A DNA stretch of 48,178 nt, taken from contig NZ_POUC01000014.1 in the NCBI RefSeq assembly GCF_002891435.1, forward strand, positions 1 to 48,178, in the 5' to 3' direction. The notes under the pieces are model-generated. The model had not been told where the DNA came from. It did not search any database and saw only the letters and a program-made list of their open reading frames with translations. The number at the start of each line of letters is the position of its first letter. The first letter of the stretch is position 1. Source of the DNA: Streptomyces cahuitamycinicus. GTDB taxonomy: Bacteria > Actinomycetota > Actinomycetes > Streptomycetales > Streptomycetaceae. This document shows positions 40,868-48,178 of this stretch, piece by piece. Position numbers and translations under genes: made by a program.

Positions 40868-41989
40868 ATGCGAAGACTTCATCACGCGTACCGAGGGATC
40901 GTAGCGGCGGCGGTCGGCGGGGTTCTCACGCTGACCACACTTACCACCGCCCAGGCAGCGCCGGCACCGCTCACCGATCCGGCAGAGGTGGCGGCGATCG
41001 CCGATCAGCTGGGCAATAAGCGCACAGCCGGCATCTACTACCAGGACGAACGACTCGTTGTCGCCGTTACCGATCAGGCCGCGGCAGAAACCGTGCGAAG
41101 CGCTGGGGCGGCAGCGGAGGTCGTCCCACACAGCGCGGCCGAGCTCAGCTCCGCCAAGGCGGAACTGGATCAACTGGCGGGGATACCCAATACTGCCTGG
41201 AGTATCGACCAGAGCAGCAACCGGGTGAAAGTAAAGATCTACGACGGGGTCTCCGACGCCGACAGGACTCGAATCGAGGAGGCCGTTTCCGGAATCGGGG
41301 ACGCGGTCGACATAACCGAACACTCCGGCAAGATCGAATCGACCGCGTACGCCATGCGCGGCGGCCTCGGCATAAAATCGGATTTCACGTCAGGCGGGGC
41401 AAACTGGACCAAGACCTGCTCGGCCGGATTCAACGTGCAGAATTCCAGCGGTAAGAAGTACATGCTTACCGCCGGCCATTGCATGCAGGGAGGCGCTGTT
41501 ACCTGGCGCCGCAGCAGCGGGGACATTCCCCTCGGAAGGGCCATCGACTGGGCCTACGGCAACGACGTGAATCAGTCCGACTACGGAGTGGTGGAGTACA
41601 GCAACAGCGACGTCGCGCCGTACGGAACGATCCAGTACAGGGACGGCTCGGAAGGGCAGATCTCGCGTTCCGCCTCCGCGTTCGAGGGAGAGAAGGTGAA
41701 GCGCGTGGGGACCATGAGCCAGGACCTGGTGGGCATGGTGCTGGCGACGAACGCGACGGTCACCTACACCGACGGCACCACCCTCACCAACATGGTCGAG
41801 GCGAGCAACTGCACCGTGCATGGCGACAGCGGAGGACCCCTCTTCAGCGGTGAGACGGCGCTGGGCATCAATTCGGGCGGCAGCTATGCCAACCAGCCAT
41901 GTGGGGATTCCGACAGTCAAGCGGACCGTTCCAGCTTCTACGAGCCGGTATACAAGGTGCTCTCCTGGGAGGGCCTGAAGGTCTACTAG
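40868..41989 (+). CDS. Secreted streptogrisin-like serine protease (S1 family)
   Basis: A 373-residue preproenzyme of the alpha-lytic/streptogrisin group. The signal peptide is residues 1-30 (YRGIVAAAVGGVLTLTTLTT, cleavage near AQA-AP). The pro-region runs from about 31 to 165 (VVAVTDQAAAETVRSAGAAA; VKVKIYDGVSDADRTRIEEA). The protease domain begins about 166 with catalytic His in LTAGHC (about 204), Asp in NQSDYGVV (about 239) and Ser in VHGDSGGPL (about 323). Cys pairs flank His and Ser as expected. ATG 40868 is chosen because AGGGGGG precedes it and the signal peptide starts there; the frame is open further upstream. It is exported by Sec/Tat and matures by cleaving its own pro-region. It is a stand-alone gene ending in a strong terminator. 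Confidence 0.92.
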   Translation: MRRLHHAYRGIVAAAVGGVLTLTTLTTAQAAPAPLTDPAEVAAIADQLGNKRTAGIYYQDERLVVAVTDQAAAETVRSAGAAAEVVPHSAAELSSAKAELDQLAGIPNTAWSIDQSSNRVKVKIYDGVSDADRTRIEEAVSGIGDAVDITEHSGKIESTAYAMRGGLGIKSDFTSGGANWTKTCSAGFNVQNSSGKKYMLTAGHCMQGGAVTWRRSSGDIPLGRAIDWAYGNDVNQSDYGVVEYSNSDVAPYGTIQYRDGSEGQISRSASAFEGEKVKRVGTMSQDLVGMVLATNATVTYTDGTTLTNMVEASNCTVHGDSGGPLFSGETALGINSGGSYANQPCGDSDSQADRSSFYEPVYKVLSWEGLKVY

Positions 41990-42000
41990 GCCACGGACGA

Positions 42001-42056
42001 CCTCTCGCTGCCTGCGGCCCTGCGACGCCAACGCAGATGCAGCAGGCGGCGAGAGG
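42001..42056 (+). terminator. Terminator of the protease gene
   Basis: CCTCTCGCTGCCTGC (42001-42015) pairs with GCAGGCGGCGAGAGG (42042-42056), 14 Watson-Crick pairs and one G-T wobble, 11 bases after the stop codon. Confidence 0.75.
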
Positions 42057-42182
42057 CCGTGAGTGAACCCGGATGCGCCCGTCCGCGTCGAAGGTGTGGG
42101 AGTGGGGCAGCGCTGGACGCTGAAGAGCCCTCGCGCCCTTGTGTTCCGTACCTAACCCTCGTCGACCGCCACAGAGGACTCC

Positions 42183-43094
42183 ATGAATACGCAACCGAAG
42201 CGCTCCGTCTGCATACTATTGGTATCACTCCTGAGCATGAGCCTCCTTGCTGGTTGCGGCAATGATCAGCGCACAGACGATGGTCATGCGAGCGATCAGT
42301 CGCTGCGCATGCAGGAAGAGCGTGCCCGGCAAGTAGCCGATGCCTGGCGGGCATCTGCAGCCGCCGCTGCCTGGGCGCAGGGCTACTACCCGATGGCCGA
42401 CGCGGTGCAGAAGCCGGAATCCGGCTGGCGCAGTAAGGCAGACGAGCGAGCCTACGAAACGAAGAACTTCGTCCTGGGCGGCGATCTGCCCAGCACAGCC
42501 GCCGCCCTCGGGAAGGTGGACTGGGGAAAGAGGAAAGATCTCACCCGCCCACTGATCGGGGCAAAGAAGGCATACCAGTCGTTCGCCCTTAACCGCAGTG
42601 ACGGACCCCAACTGACCGTGACTGGGGCCCGTCTCGGAACAACAACCATCATGACAAGCCGCGGCAGCGCAACCGTTCCCGCATGGTTGTTCACGCTGGA
42701 GAGCTACGACACCCCGCTCAAGCGTGTCGCCGTGACCCCCTCAAAGCTTCCCAAGCCGCCGATCGGACAAGCCCGACAAGGGGCTACTGGCGGTCTCAGG
42801 AGCATCGCCCGGTTGGCCGGAACGGCGGCAGATGGCCGCTCCCTATCTGTGAAGGCCACTCACGGATCCTGCGACGACGGCCCCATCGTCAAAGCGCTGG
42901 AAACAGATGAGAGCGTAGTACTGTACGCCTCCATCAAGGGGGCCGAAAGCGGCACATGCCCCGCCGACATGATCGAACAGAACGTGAGGGTCGAACTGTC
43001 GCAGCCGATCGGTGACCGCCTCCTCCTGGACGCCCTCACCGGTCGACCAGTGCCGTTCGGAGACCCCAAAGGGGCGGCACCGAGCTGGACGTAA
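42183..43094 (+). CDS. Lipoprotein of unknown function
   Basis: A 303-residue protein with a lipoprotein signal peptide (VCILLVSLLSMSLLAGC, lipobox Cys at residue 25) and an acidic/Gln-rich linker. The folded part starts at about residue 50 (RQVADAWRASAAAAAWAQGY). Two more Cys residues (THGSCDDG and SGTCPADM, about 233 and 263) could form a disulfide. The family is not recognised. It is anchored to the outer face of the membrane and lies alone between the protease terminator and the group II intron remnant. ATG 42183 is the only reasonable start. Confidence 0.75.
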   Translation: MNTQPKRSVCILLVSLLSMSLLAGCGNDQRTDDGHASDQSLRMQEERARQVADAWRASAAAAAWAQGYYPMADAVQKPESGWRSKADERAYETKNFVLGGDLPSTAAALGKVDWGKRKDLTRPLIGAKKAYQSFALNRSDGPQLTVTGARLGTTTIMTSRGSATVPAWLFTLESYDTPLKRVAVTPSKLPKPPIGQARQGATGGLRSIARLAGTAADGRSLSVKATHGSCDDGPIVKALETDESVVLYASIKGAESGTCPADMIEQNVRVELSQPIGDRLLLDALTGRPVPFGDPKGAAPSWT

Positions 43095-43250
43095 GCGCAA
43101 CATCATCCAGCCCTCCATGTACGCCGTCCACTCGGGAGCAGTCGCCGCCGAGCAGCAGCGGGGGCGAAAGTTCACCAACGTGGAGGACATCGAGATCGAA
43201 CTGTGGGCCCGCTCCAGCATGAGCGGCTCGTCCCCGGCTGTGGTCGGGTA
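43095..43250. other. Short spacer with no supported gene
   Basis: A frame reading MYAVHSGAVAAEQQRGRKFT continues to 43251 but has no start context or family resemblance. This stretch adjoins the 3' end of the group II intron remnant, so it may be the former 3' exon flank of that intron on the minus strand. Confidence 0.35.
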
Positions 43251-43317
43251 GCCGGATCACGTTGCCGTGACCCGGCCCCCTCAGAACCGGACGTGCACCT
43301 TTCAGCGCATCCGGCTC
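43251..43317 (-). ncRNA. Group II intron 3' end: domains V and VI
   Basis: On the minus strand 43317-43284 is a 34-nt domain V: GAGCCGGATGCGC, GAAA tetraloop closed by U-G, GTGCA, two-base CG bulge, TCCGGTTC. It contains the AGC catalytic triad and pairs as expected over both helices. It is followed by a domain-VI-like stem (43277-43251: GCCGGGTCACG, loop GCAA, CGTGATCCGGC) and then TAC, consistent with a 3' splice end near 43248. The rest of the intron, including any reverse-transcriptase gene, is missing: about 140 bp upstream the sequence turns into the Tn554-like remnant. Confidence 0.8.
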
Positions 43318-43459
43318 AAGCAAGCCACGAGGGCTTCGCAGGTCAGCAGGGTTATCTGGCCCGTTCGCTGTCGCCAGCGTGATGCTGACGGTGGCATTCG
43401 GAGTGCACGAGCCGTCCACCGGGAGGGAGGACGGGCCGTGAAGTGGCTGGGCAGGAGGA
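43318..43459 (-). other. Intron-derived spacer between domain V and the DUF6262 remnant
   Basis: Read on the minus strand this leads directly into domain V (ending GTGGCTTGCTT before GAGCCGG), so it is probably domain IV or the tail after a lost intron-encoded protein. No coding frame is supported. Confidence 0.4.
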
Positions 43460-44046
43460 TCAGGACTTCGGCGCCGGTTCGGCTATGCGAGCTTCGAGGT
43501 CGGCGACGCGCCGGTCCTGGAAGCGGAGGTTGGAGCGGGCGGCCTTGAGTCGTTCGTCGAGGGTGCGGTTGTCGGTGGTGAGCTGGCGGACGCGCTGTTT
43601 GAGGGTGGTGCTCTCGGTGGTGATCCGCTGGATAGCGCCCTCGGTCCATTCGTCCTGCAAGTCCCGTATCTGGCCCATGAGTTCGCCAATCCGAGTGCGC
43701 TGGGTGAGGATCTCGGTGTGGGCGGCCTTGAGGGCGTCCTGGGAGTTCAGGGCGCGTTCGCGCCACGTCGCCTCGCGTTCGTCGCCCTGTTCAGCGAGCG
43801 TGCCGGATTGGTGTTCGCCGGCCTGCGTAATCGCTGCGGCGACCGCGGCTCTGGCCTCGACGTTGCCGTAGAGAAGGTGCGCGAGACGCCCGCTCGGCGG
43901 GCGACGGCGGCGACACTGATCTGGGCTTTCTCGCGTCGGAGCCGGGCGATGGCCTGGTGGACGCGCTCAGGGGCGGCTTCGGTCTTGCGGCGGCGGGCGG
44001 CCAGGGCCGCCGCGGTGCGGGGTTCGGGAATGGCGGCGGTGTTCAT
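43460..44046 (-). pseudogene. DUF6262 (TnpC-like) protein, frameshifted
   Basis: From ATG 44046: PEPRTAAALAARRRKTEAAP, ERVHQAIARLRREKAQISVA and AVARRAGVSRTF, a helix-turn-helix-like start typical of DUF6262, the third protein of Tn554-like elements. At about 43872 one base is missing (CTTCTCTAC for CTTCCTCTAC), and coding continues in the next frame: LYGNVEARAAVAAAITQAGE, then a long coiled coil (MGQIRDLQDEWTEGAIQRIT, TTLKQRVRQLTTDNRTLDER, FQDRRVADLEARIAEPAP) to the stop at 43460. Unshifted, the protein would be about 195 residues. Its start overlaps the stop of the integrase gene (ATGA). Confidence 0.82.
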
Positions 44047-45625
44047 GCGGCTTCCTGTTCGGGGTCGTCTCCCTCGGCTGTGCATGTATCGCTGTACTCG
44101 TCCTGCTCGTCGCTGCCCGCGTCGGCGAGGTCGGCGGTGCGGAAGGCGGTGGACCACACGCGGTGGAAGTAGTCCTGGGGTTTGCGCAGGTCCAGGGCGA
44201 GAGCGTCGTCGAGGAGGCCAAGGCCGGCCAGGGCCTTTTCCAGGCCGTCGATGGCGCGGGCGCTGGGCTCGAAGTAGCGATGGAGGTAGTCGGCGGTGGC
44301 GTCGTCCGGGGCACCCTCGGCCAGCAGCAGCCACTGCTCACGCTTGCGACGCCAGTAGAGCAGGTCCGCGCCGGACAGGACGAACTTGTCACAGTTGTGG
44401 CAGTCGAGGCTGAAGGGGCAGGCGCCGCCCTCGACGACGGGCTGGAAGGTGCAGAACCCGCCCTCCGCGGGGGTGCTGCGGCGGGACAGGTCGAATGGCC
44501 AGGGCCTGGGCCTGCTCGCGGGTGAGCGGGGTGGTGTCGCTGGTGAGGAGTTCGCCGGGGTGGGCGGCGCCGGGTCCGGCGACCCAGACGTGCTGGAGGA
44601 CGTTGTCCAGGTCCGATTGGGTCAGGTGGACGTAGTGCTCGGCCATGCGGTCGGAGACCTGGCCGAGGTAGCGGCGGATGTGCGTCAGGCTCGCACCGTG
44701 CCGCAGCAGCCGGGTGGCCAGCGTATGTCGGGCCTGGTGGGCGACGTAGTGACCGCCGAGGTCAAGCTCGGCGAGCCAGCTACGGAACCCGGTGTGGAAC
44801 CAGGTGTAGGACAAAGCGCGGCGGCCGTCTGGGTTGAGGATGTCGGTGGGGAACAAGGCCAGGTGAGCGCGCTCGGCGGCAGTGGGCGGGCGGCCGGCGT
44901 GCCGGTCGACGTAGCGGGTCAGGGTCTTTTGGCGGCGTTCTTCGAGCCGGTCCAGGAGATGGTCGGGGATGCGGACGGCCGCATTCAGGTTGCCGACCTT
45001 GGTCTGGTCGTGCCAGAGCAGGGGCAGCCCGCCGTAGCGGCCGACGCAGTCCAGGCGCAGCTGGATGACCTCGCTGGCGCGCCGGCCGGTGACGATGATG
45101 GTCTCCCACATATCCCTCAGGCCCCGGTCGTGCGGGTTGTAACCGGCGGCGAGCTGCTGCAGGTTGGCCTCGTCCGCAAGCGCCCGGGCGACTTCGTCGG
45201 GGAAGGGGTTGCGGCTGCGGGGCGTGCCCGGGCCACCGACCGGCATGGCGGCGATGAAGGCGCGGTCCAGACCGATCTGCTCGCCGCTGCCGCTGTCCAG
45301 CGCGCCGCGCAGCAGGGCCCGGCCGTAGTTGAACACCAGCCGGCGCGAGTTCTCGGTGACTTTCGCCCTTTTGCCGTCCAGGCGGGCCTGGCCGCGGAAG
45401 GCCAGGCCGAGGCGTTCGCGGTTGCGCAGGTCCGCGACGAAGCGGTGGACGTGCTCGCCTCGCAGCACCGTGGGGTCGTGGCCGCCGCCCGGTGTCTCCG
45501 CTTCCAAGAACGCGGCCAGTTCGGCGCCGGCGCGGCGCACGAAGTCCACCGGCTGGGCGCTGCGCGGGCAGGTGGGCGAGCGCAGCACGTCGGCGATGTG
45601 GTCCCACAACAGGTCGCGCAGCCAC
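44043..45625 (-). pseudogene. Tn554-like (TnpB-type) tyrosine recombinase, broken
   Basis: The frame from about 45625 covers a core-binding domain and the catalytic domain: R in IVTGRRASEVIQLRLD, K in WHDQTKVGN, HQARHTLATRLL, YLGQVSDRMAEHYVHLTQ. At about 44494 one extra base (ATTCGAC for ATCGAC) shifts the frame; the C-terminal zinc-finger region continues as DLSRRSTPAEGGFCTFQPVV and GGACPFSLDCHNCDKFVLSG and ends at 44043, overlapping the DUF6262 start. At the 5' side the gene ends abruptly at about 45630, where a TAG is followed by sequence of a plus-strand helicase. The N-terminal few hundred residues are missing. Confidence 0.82.
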
Positions 45626-45631
45626 CCTTCC

Positions 45632-46436
45632 TACGCGGCCTGTTGGAGCGGCTGCGTACGCGTGGAGCGGTTGGGCACCGGTGGCTGGAGAAGTTCCTCG
45701 ACGAGGCGGGCACCAGCCGCTACTTCATCTGGGGAGGGCGCCCGCGCGGCATGAAAGCCTTCCCCAAGGGGGTCTCCGCACCGAGCTTCCTGCTCGCGCG
45801 GCCCAAGCCGAGCAGCGAGTTCGACTTCGCCGCCGGACGTCTGTCCTGGTACCAGGCCTGGGCCCAGCGCTGCCTCGACATGACCCGCGAGCAGGCCGAC
45901 GAGTTCTGGGTGCGGCTTCTGCCCCGGCTCACTGACGCCGGGCTGCTCGCTGCGCGCATCCCGAGCGACACGGCGGCCCGTCTGCACGGCCTTCAACCGG
46001 GCGCCATCCGGTTGCAGTTGCTGACGGACGCCCAGGTCAACGAGGCGTATGTGCGCTGCCCGAAGTGCTTCTGGGAGCAGACCGTCCACCCCTCGCTGCT
46101 GGCGCAGTATCACGGGCAGCCCTGTCAGGCGTATCGCTGCACGACCGGGCGGCTGGTCGCGGGGGATCGGTGGCTGGAGACTGTGGACCGGCACGACCGG
46201 GACCGCGACTACCGCGACGACTACTACCGCAGCCTGTACCGGCGAGCGGGTACCTACCAGGTCATCACCGCCGAGCACACCGGTCTGCTTTCCCGCGGCA
46301 AGCGCGAACGCGTCGAGGACGCCTTCCGTAACGGCGAGGGGTTCAACGACCCCAACGTGCTGTCCTGCACGCCTACCCTCGAGATGGGCATCGACATTGG
46401 CGACCTGTCCGCCGTCGTCTTGGGCGCCCTACCGCA
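45632..46436 (+). pseudogene. DEAD/DEAH-box helicase, internal fragment
   Basis: The frame reads LRGLLERLRTRGAVGHRWLE, FLDEAGTSRYFIWGGRPRGM, LLPRLTDAGLLAARIPSD and a zinc-finger-like Cys set (RCPKCFWEQTV, CQAYRCTTGRL). It ends with helicase C-terminal motifs TGLLSRGKRERVEDAFRNGE and SCTPTLEMGIDIGDLSAVVL. These are typical of large superfamily 2 helicases of phage-defence loci, though the exact system is not identifiable. Walker A and DEAH parts and the final QRxGRxGR motif are absent. The frame stays open across neighbouring unrelated sequence from 44386 to 46851, which should not be read as one protein. Confidence 0.72.
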
Positions 46437-46489
46437 AGGCCAGGCAGGAGGAGCTGCTGGGCATGCTCGCCGAGGAGTGGCGTCTGTGA
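46437..46489 (+). pseudogene. C-terminal scrap of another gene
   Basis: YRKARQEELLGMLAEEWRL, then a stop that overlaps the GTG of the next frame. It looks like the natural end of the gene that preceded the ATPase gene, joined to the helicase by a deletion at about 46436. Confidence 0.4.
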
Positions 46490-47868
46490 GTGCGGGCCGG
46501 GGACATCGAGCCTCGCTTCACGTCGCCGACTCCACAGCCGAACTCGACCGGCCCGGCCACGACTCCGTCCCCCTCCCGGACCTGGGCTGGCAGGAGGACC
46601 TGGCAACCTACCGCCCCTTCCTGTCGTATTCCGCGCCCGGCCACGTGATCGGCGGCAGGCCCAGCGAGATGTACGACGCGGTCGCCTCCATCCTCAGGCT
46701 GGAGCAACTGCCGCCGCCGACAAGCGGTTGCGCGAGCTGGCTCGCGAGTACGAGGCACCCGCCAAGGCGGCCAGGGCCGAACTGCCCGCCCTGCTCACCC
46801 TCCTGGACGGCACCGACGACCCCCGCGCCCAGGCTGCCCACACGGCCCTGAGCGGCCGGCGCCCGGACCTCGCACGAGCGGCCGAACTGGCCGCCAGGAC
46901 CGGCACGGCGGACGAGTCCCTCCTGTTCGACCTGCGCCGCCGCTCCACCCTGGCCGGACCCGACACCGAGGCGGTCGTCACGGCCGTGACCCGGCTGCGC
47001 GAAGCCATCGCCTCCGCCGAGGACCTGCGGGGCACCTCCGCCGAGGACGCGCTGCGCCGCGCCGAACTCCTCGCCCGCGCGCTCGCCCATCACCGTTCCC
47101 ACCCCGCCCTCGTCACCTGCCCGGTGTGCGGCGGCACGGCCCGCCTCGACGAGGAATGGGCACGCGACGCCGCCGAGCAGGAACGCCTGCTGCGCGCCGA
47201 GGCCGAGCAGATCCTCACCGCCCGCAGGGAACTCGACGCGGCCGCGCAGGCCGTCCGTGACCCGGCCGTCCCGCCCCCCGAGTGGCTGCCATCAGAGATC
47301 GCCGCCGCCTGGGACGACTGGCTGAGGTGCCGTACCGTCTCCGACCCGGCCGCGCTGGCGTCCGTCTCCGAGAACGCCGCACGGACCGCCGCCGACGCCG
47401 CACGGGTCACCCGTCAGGAGGCCGCGGGGCGCCTCGCCGACCAGGACGACACCTGGCGGACGCCGCGCGGGGTCTCGCCGCCTGGCACGACAAGGCCCAC
47501 GCCGCAGAGCAGGCGGCCCCACACCTGGCCCGCGTCAAGACCGCCCAGAAGTGGCTCAAGGCCACCCACGACTATCCGCGCCGACCGGATGCGGCCCATC
47601 GCCGAGGACGCCCAGCGCATCTGGCCCAACCTGCGCGAGCAGAGCAACGTCGCGCTCGGCCCCGTCCGCCTCGGCGGCTCCGGAACCCAGAGCAAGGTCG
47701 CCCTCGACGTGACCGTCGACGACATCGACGCCCCCGCACTCGGCGTGATGAGCCAGGGAGAACTGCACGCCCTTGCCCTGTCCCTCTTCCTCCCACGCAC
47801 CTTCCTCCCCGAGAACCCCTTCCGGTTCCTCGTCATCGACGACCCGGTGCAGTCCATGGACCCCGCCT
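46488..47868 (+). pseudogene. SMC/Rad50-like ATPase, decayed
   Basis: From GTG 46488: ADSTAELDRPGHDSVPLPDL, then WQEDLATYRPFLSYSA and GGRPSEMYDAVASIL. A one-base loss at about 46711 moves the frame to AADKRLRELAREYEAPAK and a long coiled coil with a Rad50-type zinc hook (LVTCPVCGGTARLD, about 47115-47155). Two further indels near 47460 and 47571 shift the frame out (LADAARGLAAWHDKAHAAEQ) and back (TIRADRMRPIAEDAQRIWPN). The C-terminal ABC part has the signature GVMSQGELHALALSLFLPR and Walker B FRFLVIDDPVQSMDP, then breaks off. The N-terminal Walker A is not present. Such ATPases occur in DNA-repair and anti-phage systems. The paired indels near 46500 also scramble a short stretch (expected RDIEPRFT). 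Confidence 0.75.
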
Positions 47869-48136
47869 GCTGCGCCACGCCCCCGCAGAGGCCCTGCGCC
47901 GCTACCGGCAGGCTCGCAAACCGCAGCTGGCCCGCTGCCCGCCACACGCCCAGGCCCTGTGCCTGGAGTCCTACGCCGAGCCGGACACGGCCCGCCGCTG
48001 GTCGTCGACCTGGGCCGGTCTCAGCCGGGCCTGCCACTACTACGGGTACGAGCTGGCTCCCACGCAGGCGGAGCTGTGTGCGTGGCGGGACGACGTCGAG
48101 CGGGTGATCGGGGCCTTGGCACCCCGGATGCAGTGA
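47869..48136 (+). pseudogene. C-terminal fragment of an unknown helical protein
   Basis: Directly after SMDPA of the ATPase the coding frame becomes LLRHAPAEALRRYRQARKPQ, QALCLESYAEPDTARRWSST, AGLSRACHYYGYELAPTQAE and RDDVERVIGALAPRMQ, with a stop at 48136. The family is not recognised. The junction at about 47868 is another deletion or fusion point. Confidence 0.5.
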
Positions 48137-48178
48137 CGGATCGCCGTCGGACGGCGGGTCCACTGCGCGGGGCGGGCG

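Noticed and set aside
44386..46851. An 821-codon open frame on the plus strand
   Set aside because: Its first half is antisense to the integrase remnant and only about 45632-46436 has helicase similarity; it is an accidental open frame typical of high-GC DNA.
46728..48107. A 459-codon open frame taken as one intact ATPase
   Set aside because: Family sequence leaves this frame near 47460, returns near 47571 and leaves again at 47868, so the frame is a patchwork of a decayed gene.

Overview
The window is high-GC actinobacterial DNA, almost certainly Streptomyces. The evidence is the GC-rich third codon positions, GTG/TTG starts, an actinobacterial-type RNase P RNA, and families that are mostly streptomycete (DUF6907, DUF317, DUF4913, DUF6112, DUF6262, streptogrisin-like protease). 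No tRNA, rRNA or CRISPR array was seen.

Layout. 1-2.7 kb looks like chromosomal backbone: the start of a membrane protein, a MerR regulator with its operator, a Uma2 nuclease-like protein, a decayed AraC/EamA fusion, and rnpB with a terminator. 2.9-6.0 kb holds a DUF6907 protein and a complete IS1182-family element inserted in a palindrome. 6.1-20.5 kb is the most interesting part: ten intact, tightly packed genes. They are a CHAT protease and a ComEC-like metallo-beta-lactamase-fold hydrolase (+); a multi-TM protein, a second CHAT protease and a TPR scaffold (-); and, divergently, a membrane-anchored Ser/Thr kinase, a coiled-coil protein, a ClpA/B-like AAA+ ATPase, an NrdG-like radical SAM protein and a zinc-ribbon FHA protein (+). 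The combination (phospho-signalling, AAA+ remodelling, radical SAM chemistry, two caspase-like proteases, a membrane protein) suggests an uncharacterised signalling or conflict (defence/programmed death) system. That function is inferred from gene families and order only.

20.5-27.2 kb is a minus-strand accessory operon (DUF317, tandem winged-helix regulator, RelE-like protein, frameshifted gene) followed by two overlapping tyrosine recombinases of Tn554 TnpA/TnpB style. 27.2-30.3 kb is relatively AT-richer and holds a lactococcin-972-like bacteriocin precursor, two small secreted proteins, a polytopic membrane protein and a pair of inverted 26-bp repeats. 30.6-32.0 kb is a nest of broken insertion sequences (IS5, IS30, IS701). 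32.0-36.8 kb is a decaying minus-strand conjugative-element operon (DUF4913, cytosine methyltransferase pseudogene, DUF6112, a broken transglycosylase/NlpC-P60 gene). 37.3-40.2 kb has an intact DNA methyltransferase, a possible PD-(D/E)XK protein and a truncated second nuclease-like gene. 40.9-43.1 kb has a secreted streptogrisin-type protease and a lipoprotein. 43.2-48.2 kb is a graveyard: the 3' end (domains V and VI) of a group II intron, a decayed Tn554-like integrase/DUF6262 pair, and fragments of a helicase and an SMC/Rad50-like ATPase with several indels.

The contrast between the intact 6-20.5 kb cluster and the frameshift-rich 31-48 kb segment suggests selection is keeping the former.
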